The notes: generated from the letters alone by a model not told the origin. Shown: positions 1-8,310, counted from the first letter of the stretch. The stretch is 53,151 bases of DNA from Flavobacteriaceae bacterium (GCA_947452415.1 CANGCT010000006.1:1-53151); one strand, 5' to 3'. Numbers and translations: made by a program.

Positions 1-146
1 ACATGAAAAAAGTGAATAGTTTTTTATTGTCAATTTACCCCCAAAATTAGGTGGTCAATTTAAACTGGAAAGTGGTGGTCAGTTTGCTCCGGAAATGGTG
101 GTCAATTTAGACTGGAAAGTGGTGGTCAATTTGACCGGATTTTCCA
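1..146. mobile_element. End of an IS21-family-like insertion sequence
   Basis: Four copies of the 12-mer GGTGGTCAATTT (one with CAG) begin at 50, 74, 97 and 121, spaced 23-24 bp. Tandem terminal repeats of this spacing, which bind the transposase, are typical of IS21-family ends. The outer boundary is placed at 145-146 (CA, the usual IS21 terminal dinucleotide), exactly where the protein encoded by the neighbouring gene stops resembling its family and becomes a translation of the repeats. The istA/istB genes would lie left of the window. Family assignment is by pattern; the other end is not visible. Confidence 0.65.
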
Positions 147-687
147 TTTCAGCTTCAAAATCAATTTCAGCACCAGCAGAAATAATTTTAAAATGAGTAG
201 TTCCTGATGGAGCTGCAATCATATTAGCTGGGATAAACGAAGCTAAATCAACAGTGATTTCTCCAGAAACACGATCTATTGTCGCTACAAAAGGCGCAAA
301 TAAACTAGTTCCTAATTTCCCACGAATGTTAAACTCGAAACCAATAAGCAATTCTGCTTCACCGTCAATTACATTTCGCAAACCACGTTCGCTTACCATA
401 TCCGCTTGGATAACTTTTACCATTTGTTGAGTCAAACGGCTAACCATTCTACCATCAGCAGAGTTCAAAAGTAACGCTCTTAAAGCGGTTCTCAACACTT
501 TTCCGGCTTTCCCAGCTCTGCCAAACTCCGAACCATTCTCACGCGTTCTTTGAAACGCAGGGTCACTGGCAATTCTACTAGCGTCAATTCCGCCTTTTTC
601 TCTTGCTAAGTGTCCATCTTGCGTTTTGTAAAAAGTAATATCTCCGATAGTACCTTTTAGTTTAATTATGCCTTTCTGTCTAGCCAT
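147..687 (-). pseudogene. Conserved flavobacterial hypothetical protein, 3' end cut off by an IS end
   Basis: The start (ATG at 685-687, MARQKGIIKLKGTIGDI) and about 180 residues match a hypothetical protein I recall as common in Flavobacterium accessory DNA, rich in Arg/Lys with motifs such as GHLAREKGG and RTRENGSEFGRAGKAGK. The family is about 260 residues as I remember it. Here the frame runs into the IS21-like repeats after '..EIDFEAEM' and ends at position 79, so the last 20 or so residues are IS-encoded and roughly a third of the protein is missing. Function is unknown; no signal peptide or membrane segment is evident. The missing 3' part may lie beyond the IS, left of the window. Confidence 0.7.
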
Positions 688-818
688 AACTTCAAAATTT
701 TAATTATTAAAATCAGTGATCATTTCCCTCAATCATCATCCTGTTGCAACATCCATCGATTGATTTCAAGAACAAATTTTAGTCAATTAAACCGATTAAA
801 AAAGCAGCACCAATACAA

Positions 819-837
819 TATGTCACTTTGTGACATA
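819..837. promoter_or_regulatory. Perfect dyad upstream of the truncated gene (possible operator)
   Basis: TATGTCAC-TTT-GTGACATA is a perfect 8-bp inverted repeat with a 3-bp spacer, about 130 bp upstream of the start at 687. The shape resembles a dimeric repressor or Crp/Fnr-type site, but the regulator is unknown. The rest of 688-942 has no convincing gene: the two short overlapping reading frames there have no family resemblance. Confidence 0.3.
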
Positions 838-942
838 AATGGCAGAAATCGACATAAATACACGTTTTTGAACCTAAAAATTAAAAGTAAATTGCAGCTT
901 CTAAACAAAATAGATTTTTTACTAATTTTATCCTGTTCAAAA

Positions 943-967
943 TGTCTTGTCCTGAAATAGCTATACA
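943..967 (+). repeat. IS3-family left terminal inverted repeat
   Basis: This 25-bp sequence pairs with the reverse complement of 2493-2517 at 20 positions, including the blocks GTCCT, AAATA and CTATACA. It lies 14 bp upstream of the orfA start. Confidence 0.8.
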
Positions 968-981
968 CAAAACAAAAGTGT

Positions 982-1533
982 ATGGAACACAAGGAACAGG
1001 TAGTTTATGCTCTCCGGGAGCGTAAGCAAAGTCATTATGACAAAAGGTTGATTTTAAAAGTGGTAAAGGAAGTTGAAGCAGGTCTTCCGCGCAAGGAAGC
1101 TAACCGTATTTACGAATTAGGCAAAAGTTGCCTGTATAATTGGATGCGTAAATATGGATCTATGAATTATCAGCAAAACATTAAGCGAAAAATCTTTTCC
1201 AACCTACAAAAACGGACTGTTGTCACAGCTATAGAGCAAGGTCGGATGAGTATAAAAGAAGCACAAACTGCTTATGGTGTCAAAAATGAAAAAATAATTC
1301 GGAACTGGCTCACGCAATACAAAACAGAAAAAGTTGAACTTTGTATTGTAACAGAACCAAAAATGGCTAAAAAAAACAAACCATTCAGTACAGCACAAAC
1401 TGAAGCTTTAAAAAAGGCGCTAGAAGAAGCAGAACTGAAGATCAAGGCGCTTAATACGCTTATTGATGTGGCTGAAGAACAGCTTAAAATTGACATCAGA
1501 AAAAAGTCTGGTGCCAAGCAGTCCTCAAAATGA
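982..1533 (+). CDS. IS3-family transposase OrfA (DNA-binding subunit)
   Basis: 183 residues with two tandem helix-turn-helix units (about residues 15-60, 'KEANRIYELGKSCLYNWMRKYG', and 75-110, 'SIKEAQTAYGVKNEKIIRNWL'), then a Lys/Glu-rich coiled coil (about 135-170) that would mediate multimerisation. This double-HTH, leucine-zipper layout is that of IS150-type OrfA, which binds the IS ends. The frame overlaps orfB by 4 bp (ATGA). Ribosomes that slip at 1500-1506, in frame as AGA AAA AAG, would make the OrfAB transposase instead of OrfA alone. Confidence 0.9.
   Translation: MEHKEQVVYALRERKQSHYDKRLILKVVKEVEAGLPRKEANRIYELGKSCLYNWMRKYGSMNYQQNIKRKIFSNLQKRTVVTAIEQGRMSIKEAQTAYGVKNEKIIRNWLTQYKTEKVELCIVTEPKMAKKNKPFSTAQTEALKKALEEAELKIKALNTLIDVAEEQLKIDIRKKSGAKQSSK
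1500..1506 (+). promoter_or_regulatory. Slippery heptamer A AAA AAG for programmed -1 frameshift
   Basis: The heptamer lies in the correct phase in orfA (AGA AAA AAG). After a -1 slip, reading resumes at GTC (1506) and stays open through 1530 into orfB, giving a fusion of about 484 residues. A AAA AAG is the best-known bacterial -1 slippery sequence and is used by many IS3-family elements. Confidence 0.8.
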
Positions 1534-2435
1534 AACACGATTATCCCAGGTCAGGGATAGGTGTGTTATGTAGACTGTTTGGCAAAACAAGACATGCTTA
1601 CTATGATGCTTTATGGCGAAAGGAAAATAGTTTAGTCAGGGAAGATGTTGTTCTTCTTCAGGAAGTCATTGCAGTGCGTAATAATCTACCAAGGATTGGC
1701 ACCCGTAAGCTGCACTTTCTTCTACAAACCTCATTGGAATCTCACAAGATAAAAATAGGCAGGGATTATCTTTTTGATTTGCTTTCGGAGCATAAATTAT
1801 TGGTTCGACAACGCAAAAGGAAAGCCATTACAACGGACTCAAGGCATTGGATGCGTAAATACAGCAATCTAATCAGGAATATGTCTGTGACAAGACCTGA
1901 ACAGGTTTGGGTAAGTGATATAACTTATATTAGGTTAACGAACCAATGGGGTTATTTAAGTTTAATCACCGATGCTTATTCCCGAAAGATTATAGGATAT
2001 TGTTTCAGAAATGACCTGATGGCAGAAGGATGTATTGAAGCATTACAAATGGCTTTGAAAAACAGAATGTACCACGAACCAATCATTCATCATTCAGATA
2101 GAGGTTCACAGTATTGCTCACACCAGTATGTAAATCTGTTAAATCAAAACACTATTGGAATTAGTATGACTGAAAATGGAGATCCTTATGAAAACGCATT
2201 GGCTGAACGTGTAAACGGGATCATTAAAACAGAGTTCAATCTTCATAGTAGTCAGTTAGGTTTTGAACAAACCTATAACCAGATAAAGAGAAGTATTAAA
2301 GTCTATAATGAAATAAGGCCACATTCTAGTTGTGATTACCTTACCCCAAATCAAGCTCATCTGCAATCAGAGAACTTGAAGAAAAGATGGAAGAATTATA
2401 ATAAAAACTTTAACTATGAAAAAGCAGGTGTATAG
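1530..2435 (+). CDS. IS3-family transposase OrfB (DDE integrase core)
   Basis: 301 residues, normal length for the family. An HTH_21-like segment (about 40-100) precedes an rve integrase core with the full catalytic triad: D130 (WVSDITY), D190 (HHSDRGSQY) and E226 (ENALAERVNG), i.e. D, D(35)E. It follows OrfA in the -1 frame with an ATGA overlap, so it can be made by frameshift fusion or by reinitiation. No disruption is seen, so the enzyme is probably active. Confidence 0.93.
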   Translation: MKHDYPRSGIGVLCRLFGKTRHAYYDALWRKENSLVREDVVLLQEVIAVRNNLPRIGTRKLHFLLQTSLESHKIKIGRDYLFDLLSEHKLLVRQRKRKAITTDSRHWMRKYSNLIRNMSVTRPEQVWVSDITYIRLTNQWGYLSLITDAYSRKIIGYCFRNDLMAEGCIEALQMALKNRMYHEPIIHHSDRGSQYCSHQYVNLLNQNTIGISMTENGDPYENALAERVNGIIKTEFNLHSSQLGFEQTYNQIKRSIKVYNEIRPHSSCDYLTPNQAHLQSENLKKRWKNYNKNFNYEKAGV

Positions 2436-2492
2436 TACCTTTAGGATTAATAATTATATTTGTATAGCAATAATAGGATTTATTTAATAACC

Positions 2493-2517
2493 TGTATAGT
2501 TATTTTAGGACGGGTCA
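2493..2517 (-). repeat. IS3-family right terminal inverted repeat
   Basis: Counterpart of 943-967, ending GGACGGGTCA, 57 bp after the orfB stop codon. Mismatches to the left end are at positions 3, 5, 6, 12 and 18 counted from the outer end. Confidence 0.8.
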
Positions 2518-2577
2518 AAAAATGGGATTATAAGGCTTTCATGAAAGTCAAAGCCTAGTTAAAGCTATAGATAGTGT

Positions 2578-2781
2578 ATGAAAATTGAAAATAAGAGATT
2601 GTGTATCTACCCAAAGGACATACAACGTATTACAGGGAAGAGTTACAGGCAAAGCATACGAATGTTGCAAAATATCAGAAAGGACCTCAATAAGCTCCAA
2701 AATGAACTTGTGAGCATCGAGGAGTTCTGCCAATACACTAGCTTAAAATATGAACAAGTTGAGCGTCTTATTATTGGTTAG
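2578..2781 (+). CDS. Small conserved flavobacterial hypothetical protein (67 aa)
   Basis: 67 residues, basic N-terminal part 'LCIYPKDIQRITGKSYRQSIR' and a C-terminal 'VSIEEFCQYTSLKYEQVERLI' segment. I recall near-identical small proteins annotated as hypothetical in many Flavobacterium genomes. Helical content and the YPKDIQRITGKS stretch suggest a DNA-binding or adaptor role, but this is inference. It sits 60 bp after the IS3 right end and before the putative attachment site, so it probably belongs to the integrated element. Confidence 0.65.
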   Translation: MKIENKRLCIYPKDIQRITGKSYRQSIRMLQNIRKDLNKLQNELVSIEEFCQYTSLKYEQVERLIIG

Positions 2782-2933
2782 TTTTTAAAGTTTACTTGTT
2801 CAAAAAACAAACTTTACTTGTCTGTAAAATAAATAACTACCTATTCAAATTTTAATCACAAAACAGAATTTAAATTGAAGTATTTTTTGTAAATTTGAAG
2901 TATCAACATAGATGATAAACCACAATAATTTAG

Positions 2934-2953
2934 AGGGGTACTATTAGGGGTAC
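2934..2953 (+). repeat. AGGGGTAC direct repeats near the attachment site
   Basis: AGGGGTAC occurs at 2934-2941 and 2946-2953, 12 bp apart, about 60 bp inside the tRNA remnant. Short repeats in this position are where tyrosine recombinases bind arm-type sites in integrative elements. The stretch 2782-3160 contains no gene; it holds only these repeats, the tRNA remnant and a terminator. Confidence 0.4.
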
Positions 2954-3010
2954 TTGAATTAAAAACAAAATATACTACATTGTATATCAGCAATATAAAG
3001 TCAGGAGGTT

Positions 3011-3028
3011 AAACCCTCTTTCTCCGCA
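3011..3028 (+). other. tRNA-Ser 3'-end remnant, probable attachment site (attR)
   Basis: AAACCCTCTTTCTCCGCA reads as the 3' half of a T-arm (ACCCTC), the acceptor strand (TTTCTCC), discriminator G and CA of a bacterial tRNA-Ser. No anticodon arm or D-arm lies upstream, so this is a fragment. A fragment of a tRNA 3' end next to IS elements and followed at once by a strong terminator is the usual scar of site-specific integration into the tRNA gene, the intact copy being at the other end (left of the window). Confidence 0.55.
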
Positions 3029-3033
3029 GAATT

Positions 3034-3071
3034 AAAACCCTAACGATTGATTATCAATTTGCTAGGGTTTT
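3034..3071 (+). terminator. Rho-independent terminator after the tRNA-Ser remnant
   Basis: AAAACCCTA (3034-3042) pairs with TAGGGTTTT (3063-3071), followed by more T residues. It starts 6 bp after the tRNA remnant, so it is likely the native terminator of the tRNA-Ser unit. Confidence 0.75.
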
Positions 3072-3160
3072 TTTGTTTCAGCTACTAGCCAACATTCTTA
3101 CCTATCTCCCGAAGTACAAGCTAATACTTTATCTAAATCCAATACTAAAGGTCTTCCTCT

Positions 3161-5962
3161 TTAAAACCATTTTCTAGTAAACAATCCAATTAAGGATTGT
3201 GGGGAAAATGCAATGATGAATCTAATTTTTTCGGCATATTTGGTTTGAGTAATTTCAAAGCCATTGGTAGATTGAATTGGAAAATACAACTCGAAATAAT
3301 CGGTCACTAAGTTCAATCGGATGCCACTATCATAAATAAATCGTGCATCTTGTTGCTTGTTTTTCATCATTCCAAAATCGCCATAAACTTCAATCCAATT
3401 CCAAATATTAAAACTCACATTGGCGGTTGTTACCCATTCGTTTGCATACGGATTTACCAATTTCGACTTAAATCCGCCCTCGGCCTGAATGAATTGTTGG
3501 CTGAAAATTCCGGTACTTTCGGATCGACCTAAATAGTTATAATCAAATAAATAATCGGTGGCTTTATCTAATGAAAAACTAAAATAATCGGATTCGGCTT
3601 TATTATATAAGAAAACCCCTGCATACAAACGCAAATTCACCTGACGGTTGTCGTCAAAAAGTCTTCTAAAACTTATGCTTGTAGATGCTTTTCCGAATTT
3701 AGAAGCCAATTGAAAGTCTGAAGTATATCCAAAATGTTTTGTAATTTCCGTTTTAGAATTGCTGTATCGTGCATTAAAAATAGAGTAATTACCTTCTAAA
3801 GTAGTTTTTACAAAATCACTCGGCTCCCTATTTACATATACTTGTCGCAACAATAAACTTTTAAAATGATTGTCACGATAATCGTTTTCTCTAAATCGGA
3901 AAAGAACATAAGGATTTATTTTCTTATAATAAGCGTCTGGCGCGTAATGGTAATTTTCACCACTCAATCCATATCGAATAGTATACATTTTGCTGTCGCG
4001 ATTGAATTGGTTTACGCCCAATGAAAATCTTCCTGAAAGCGAACTGGTTTTGGTGGAATAGGAGGGAGTAACATCAAAATTAAAAGGCTTATCTAAGATG
4101 GTCTTATTGTGAAATCGCATACCAGGAATAAATCCGTCGTAAAAATTATATTCTAAAGTTGGAACATATAAAATCTGATTGTAATTTGGATCTTCCAAAT
4201 CCTTCATAAAATTAAATTTAATAGGCCTGTTACTTAAACTAAAAGGCTTCAAAGACTTCCAATTGTTTCTTTGGTTGTATTCGGGAACAATGTTTTTGTA
4301 ATTAATAACTAGTTTATCGGCTTCGAATCTTTTAAAAGTATAAGTGCTATCTTCCTTAACATTGTCAATCCATTCCTTAAAAACGATTTCCTTGTTTTTA
4401 ATTCCATAAATTGGAATTGGAACCGAAACCCCGGTTTTGTTTTTTATTTGAAAAGAAATGCTATCTATCGTCTTATTTACAGTAGTAAACTTGTAATCGA
4501 TAATTTTTCTAGAATGAATAATGGTGTTAAAAAACCAATCGGTATTTTTAGCGGAATTATTATTAATAATCGATTGAAATGTATTAGAATCCGTTTCGTT
4601 TTTATTGGAATAAGAAACAAATTCGGAAATACTTTTCTTCAAATTTTCTGCTCCAATATAGTCTGCTAAATATCTAAAACTTAAACCTGCTCGGTATTTA
4701 GAAGCAATTTTTTCATTAAATTTTATCAAAGTATTTTTTGGATCTCCAAGGGGTTGATCTAGATTTTTACGAGCCATTAGCATATAAAAATAACTATACT
4801 GCTCATTAAAATCTAGTGAAACTAAATGATACCCTCTTAAAATTCGGAGTCTAGCAATGCTTCCCATCATTTTAGCATCGGGGTAATTTTCGTCTATATA
4901 TTGCATCATATAATAGACTTGAATAGCATCAAAAATCCAATTGTCTTTTCGGGAATCTAATTGCAAAGTAGTTTTTAAATAATTATTCAAATAGGTCTTT
5001 AAAAACTTCATTTCATAAAGATAATTATCCGAAAAGGGATTTATAAACGAAGGCAATTGATTTAATCCATAAAACGGATTTTGCTCATAATCCAATTGCG
5101 AAACCGTAATTTTAGATTTGGGATATTTTCCTAAATTATCCCCAACATAAGTGACTATTTTTTCAATTAGTAATGCTTTTTCAATATCGTTTACTTTCTT
5201 GTCTTCTAGGTTGGTAATAACTTCTAAATCGCTGTTTTTAAAACTTAGAAAATCCGTCTTTTTCTGGATGTACAAATTGACCGTTAATTGGTTAGTTCCC
5301 AAAAAATTGTAGGTAGAATTCTCTTTACTAACCAAAGGTAAATCGGTAATAATTTGATACGCTTTCGGATCGGTAATTTTCAAATCCACATCCGTTAAGG
5401 CATTTGGCGTATCGTCAATATTAAGGTTGTTGTATTTTAAAAAGGAATAATTAACATACATCGAAGGGGTTAAAAACCAATTTTTCAATGCCATTTCTCC
5501 ATTCGAATTGTATCCGTAATTAGTGAATTTAACGTCTGGAACTTTAACAAAATACGATAAAACAAATGTCGCTTTTTGACCTGGTGCCAATTTATTTTTC
5601 AATTGAAATTCTACTAAATCGGGAAATCCATCTGGACGACTCCAAGTAAGTAAGGATTTAGAAGCATCAATTATGGTGATAGCATTAGTATTACCCCGTT
5701 CTTTTTCGGAAGCTAAATGAAAACTACGAACGTATTCATCCGAAAACCGGGCTCCCAAGGGTGTGTTTTTGTCGGAATAGGCATTATTCCAATCGTTTAA
5801 AACAATGCTGCTTAAAGTGTCTTTCGATTGGTTGAAATAAGTTAATTCCTGATACACATTCAAGGTATTCTTTTCGTGATTTACCTCCACCACTAATTTA
5901 GATTGGTGTTGTGCAAATGCAAAACAAGTGCTTAGAACGAATATATAGACAAGTTTTTTCAC
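3161..5962 (-). CDS. Catalytically degenerate M1-peptidase-like protein fused to an outer-membrane beta-barrel
   Basis: 933 residues. A Sec signal peptide (1-17, ending FAFAQ) is followed by a gluzincin/M1 aminopeptidase-like region (about 20-550) and a C-terminal third (about 600-933) of alternating aromatic/polar strands ending in Phe (..FTRKWF), as in outer-membrane barrels recognised by BAM. No HExxH is present: the corresponding region reads 'YLYEMKFLKTYLNNYL', and the downstream Glu helix (WLNEG in M1) is 'NWIFDAIQVYYM'. It therefore looks like a pseudoenzyme that could bind peptides or act as a surface transporter or receptor. It is last in a tightly coupled operon after the SGNH-like and MBOAT genes, with a start overlapping the previous stop by one base. 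Confidence 0.75.
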   Translation of the reverse strand: MKKLVYIFVLSTCFAFAQHQSKLVVEVNHEKNTLNVYQELTYFNQSKDTLSSIVLNDWNNAYSDKNTPLGARFSDEYVRSFHLASEKERGNTNAITIIDASKSLLTWSRPDGFPDLVEFQLKNKLAPGQKATFVLSYFVKVPDVKFTNYGYNSNGEMALKNWFLTPSMYVNYSFLKYNNLNIDDTPNALTDVDLKITDPKAYQIITDLPLVSKENSTYNFLGTNQLTVNLYIQKKTDFLSFKNSDLEVITNLEDKKVNDIEKALLIEKIVTYVGDNLGKYPKSKITVSQLDYEQNPFYGLNQLPSFINPFSDNYLYEMKFLKTYLNNYLKTTLQLDSRKDNWIFDAIQVYYMMQYIDENYPDAKMMGSIARLRILRGYHLVSLDFNEQYSYFYMLMARKNLDQPLGDPKNTLIKFNEKIASKYRAGLSFRYLADYIGAENLKKSISEFVSYSNKNETDSNTFQSIINNNSAKNTDWFFNTIIHSRKIIDYKFTTVNKTIDSISFQIKNKTGVSVPIPIYGIKNKEIVFKEWIDNVKEDSTYTFKRFEADKLVINYKNIVPEYNQRNNWKSLKPFSLSNRPIKFNFMKDLEDPNYNQILYVPTLEYNFYDGFIPGMRFHNKTILDKPFNFDVTPSYSTKTSSLSGRFSLGVNQFNRDSKMYTIRYGLSGENYHYAPDAYYKKINPYVLFRFRENDYRDNHFKSLLLRQVYVNREPSDFVKTTLEGNYSIFNARYSNSKTEITKHFGYTSDFQLASKFGKASTSISFRRLFDDNRQVNLRLYAGVFLYNKAESDYFSFSLDKATDYLFDYNYLGRSESTGIFSQQFIQAEGGFKSKLVNPYANEWVTTANVSFNIWNWIEVYGDFGMMKNKQQDARFIYDSGIRLNLVTDYFELYFPIQSTNGFEITQTKYAEKIRFIIAFSPQSLIGLFTRKWF

Positions 5963-6846
5963 TATTTTTTAGGTTTAAAAAGTGCTTTAAAAACAACTTT
6001 GGTAAATTCTTCAGCGCCATCTTTATTTAGATGTCCGCAAGTAGAAAAATATTTGTCGTCAGTAACAGCATTTTCAAATCTACGAATTTCTGGATAAACC
6101 TCCTGCAAATGATTGAAATAATCTCGGTTAATCGTTTCCATGCACATTGGCGTAGTTAGTGCAATTAATTGTATATTATTTTTTTTACAGATTGCTTTAA
6201 TCTCTTCATATCCTTTATTTCTTTTCGGATAATACTTCGATAAATCGGCAGGAATCAAATTTTTATCGCTTGTCATTAACGGATGAAATCCCTCATTTTC
6301 AAGTGCATTCGTTTTTTTATGAATTGCAGAATAATACATTTCTCTAAAGCCAACACGAGCATCGTAGTGCATGTATCGGTAGAACGGAATGTATAGCAAT
6401 TCATTATATTCTGGAATTGCTCTATAAAAATCCCGAACTGTTTTGGAAGTATGCAAATAGGGCATAAACAACGATCGGATGGCTTCCGAATGGTCGTTGG
6501 TATTGATATTCAAATCGACTTGCAGAATTAAATATTTGATTTTATAATTCCTTTCTACCATCATTTGCAACATCAAAGCCGATTCTTCCAATCTGGATCG
6601 TGTAATCCCAAAATTGATGGTTTTATAGCCTTGATTGTTAAATATTTTAGGAACAAAATGGTTGTTAACCCTTGAAGAACCAAGGAAAACCACATCATAA
6701 TTTTTATCTTTAGAATTAAATAAATAATCTATTTTACTTCGAGAATTCGATTGCATGTAAACAGCCGTGTACAAAACGTCAAGAAAAACCAACGTTAGTA
6801 GGAGCAAGGCAAAACCTTTTGCTAAAAAAAGTAAAAAATTTCTCAT
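5962..6846 (-). CDS. SGNH/GDSL-like membrane-anchored protein partnering an MBOAT
   Basis: 294 residues with an N-terminal membrane anchor (about 5-28) and an extracytoplasmic SGNH-like domain. Block I is visible as 'VVFLGSSRVNNH' (Ser nucleophile) and block V as 'CGHLNKDGAEEF' (His); the Asp usually next to the His is not obvious (Gly here). Such DltD/PatB-like partners receive acyl groups exported by an MBOAT and transfer them to envelope polymers. The MBOAT gene is directly upstream with a 1-bp overlap, supporting such a pair. The acceptor molecule is unknown. Confidence 0.7.
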   Translation of the reverse strand: MRNFLLFLAKGFALLLLTLVFLDVLYTAVYMQSNSRSKIDYLFNSKDKNYDVVFLGSSRVNNHFVPKIFNNQGYKTINFGITRSRLEESALMLQMMVERNYKIKYLILQVDLNINTNDHSEAIRSLFMPYLHTSKTVRDFYRAIPEYNELLYIPFYRYMHYDARVGFREMYYSAIHKKTNALENEGFHPLMTSDKNLIPADLSKYYPKRNKGYEEIKAICKKNNIQLIALTTPMCMETINRDYFNHLQEVYPEIRRFENAVTDDKYFSTCGHLNKDGAEEFTKVVFKALFKPKK

Positions 6847-8279
6847 TAGAATTGGAAATAAATAAATTCTTTATAATCAGAAAACACGCCAAGTGCCACA
6901 ATTGCTGCTAAACACAAACTCAATTTTAACCAACTTAATTTTCCAGATATAGGTTCTATTTTATGTCGGTTATTCCATTCGATAACTACAAAAATAAGAA
7001 CTAATGCAAGCAACTCATTGCTATAGCGTTCTATTCGGAAAAACTCTGTAGAAAAATTAGGATTTTCAAACATTCTTTTGATATACAAAACCGCATCCGT
7101 AATGGTTTTGGATCTAAAAAATATCCAGGCAAAACAGGTTATCGTGAATGTGGTTAGGATATTAAAAAGGGTTCGTAAGGATTCTAAATTAAAACCTAAA
7201 GTGAAAGCGTCTACGTTTTTTCGGTTTCTATTTAAAAGTAAAAGTGGCAGAAAATATAAGGCATTTAGGAAACCCCAAGCCACATAAGTGAGGTTGGCTC
7301 CATGCCAAAATCCGCTTACCAAAAAGATGATGAACGTATTTCGAACTTGAAATAGTTTATTGCCTTTGCTTCCGCCAAGCGGAATATATAAATAATCCCG
7401 AAACCAAGACGAAAGCGAGATGTGCCATTTACGCCAAAATTCGGCTATATCTCTTGAAAAATAAGGATAATTAAAGTTTCGCAATAAGTCAATTCCGAAT
7501 AATTTGGAAGTCCCTAAAGCAATATCCGAATAGCCCGAAAAGTCTCCATAAATTTGAAAAGCAAAATATATTGCTCCTAAAATCAACGATAACGAATTCA
7601 TCGTAGAGTAATGGTTAAAGATTTCGTTGGCATAAATAGCACACGAATCGGCAATGACCACTTTCTTTACCAATCCCCATACAATTTGGTAAATGCCTTC
7701 CTGTGCTTTATGAAAATTGAATTTCCTTCGTACTTTAATTTGTGGCAATAAGTGTGTGGCTCGTTCAATTGGACCAGCAACTAAAAGCGGGAAATAACTT
7801 ACAAATAAAGAATAATCAACAAAGTTTTTTTCTGATTTTATTCGTTTGTAATAAATATCAATAATGTAGGATAATCCGTGGAAGGTATAAAATGAAATTC
7901 CCACCGGAAGAATTAATTTTAATAAGATCGGACTTGCTGTAAATCCAAAGGAGTGGACAACTTCTGCAAATGAAGAAGCAAAGAAATTGTAGTATTTGAA
8001 AATTCCTAGAAAACCTAAATTGACAGTAATGCAAAGCCAAAGCCACATTTTTCTTTCGGGGGTAGTTTCACTTTTTTCAATTTTCATTGCCGAAACATAG
8101 TCCAATAAAGTAGAAAAAACCAATAGAAATAAGAACCTCCAATCCCAACAGGAGTAGAAATAATAACTCGATAAGATTAGAATGTAATTTTGATTTATTT
8201 TCGATTTATTGCCTACAAACCAATACAATATAAGTACTATGGGAAGAAATATAGCGAAATGTAAAGAGTTGAAAAACAT
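6846..8279 (-). CDS. MBOAT family O-acyltransferase (AlgI/DltB-like)
   Basis: 477 residues, polytopic membrane protein. Family marks: 'FYTFHGLSYIIDIYY', 'AGPIERATHLLPQ', 'QIYGDFSGYSDIALG', 'FWRKWHISLSSWFRDYLYIPLGG' and 'FWHGANLTYVAWG', the latter with the invariant catalytic His. MBOATs of this type move acyl groups (usually acetyl) across the inner membrane for polysaccharide or other envelope modification. First gene of the three-gene minus-strand operon down to 3161. No alginate or teichoic acid genes are nearby, so the substrate is not predictable from context. Confidence 0.92.
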   Translation of the reverse strand: MFFNSLHFAIFLPIVLILYWFVGNKSKINQNYILILSSYYFYSCWDWRFLFLLVFSTLLDYVSAMKIEKSETTPERKMWLWLCITVNLGFLGIFKYYNFFASSFAEVVHSFGFTASPILLKLILPVGISFYTFHGLSYIIDIYYKRIKSEKNFVDYSLFVSYFPLLVAGPIERATHLLPQIKVRRKFNFHKAQEGIYQIVWGLVKKVVIADSCAIYANEIFNHYSTMNSLSLILGAIYFAFQIYGDFSGYSDIALGTSKLFGIDLLRNFNYPYFSRDIAEFWRKWHISLSSWFRDYLYIPLGGSKGNKLFQVRNTFIIFLVSGFWHGANLTYVAWGFLNALYFLPLLLLNRNRKNVDAFTLGFNLESLRTLFNILTTFTITCFAWIFFRSKTITDAVLYIKRMFENPNFSTEFFRIERYSNELLALVLIFVVIEWNNRHKIEPISGKLSWLKLSLCLAAIVALGVFSDYKEFIYFQF

Positions 8280-8310
8280 ACATTAATTCAATTAGACAGA
8301 AAAGATTTTT

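Larger units (their letters stand above)
943..2517 (+). mobile_element. IS3-family insertion sequence (probably IS150-like group)
   Basis: A 1575-bp element bounded by imperfect 25-bp inverted repeats: left 943-967 (TGTCTTGTCCTGAAATAGC...) and right 2493-2517, matching at 20 of 25 positions. It holds orfA and orfB, with orfB in the -1 frame and a slippery A AAA AAG heptamer at 1500-1506. The flanks are A-rich on both sides (939-942 AAAA, 2518-2522 AAAAA), compatible with a 3-4 bp target duplication but not informative. Both ORFs and both ends are intact, so the element is probably functional or recently so. Confidence 0.9.

Noticed and set aside
760..992. Two short overlapping open frames on opposite strands in the spacer before the IS3 element
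   Set aside because: Low-complexity composition, no family resemblance, and they cross the IS3 left end at 943, so they cannot be ancestral genes.
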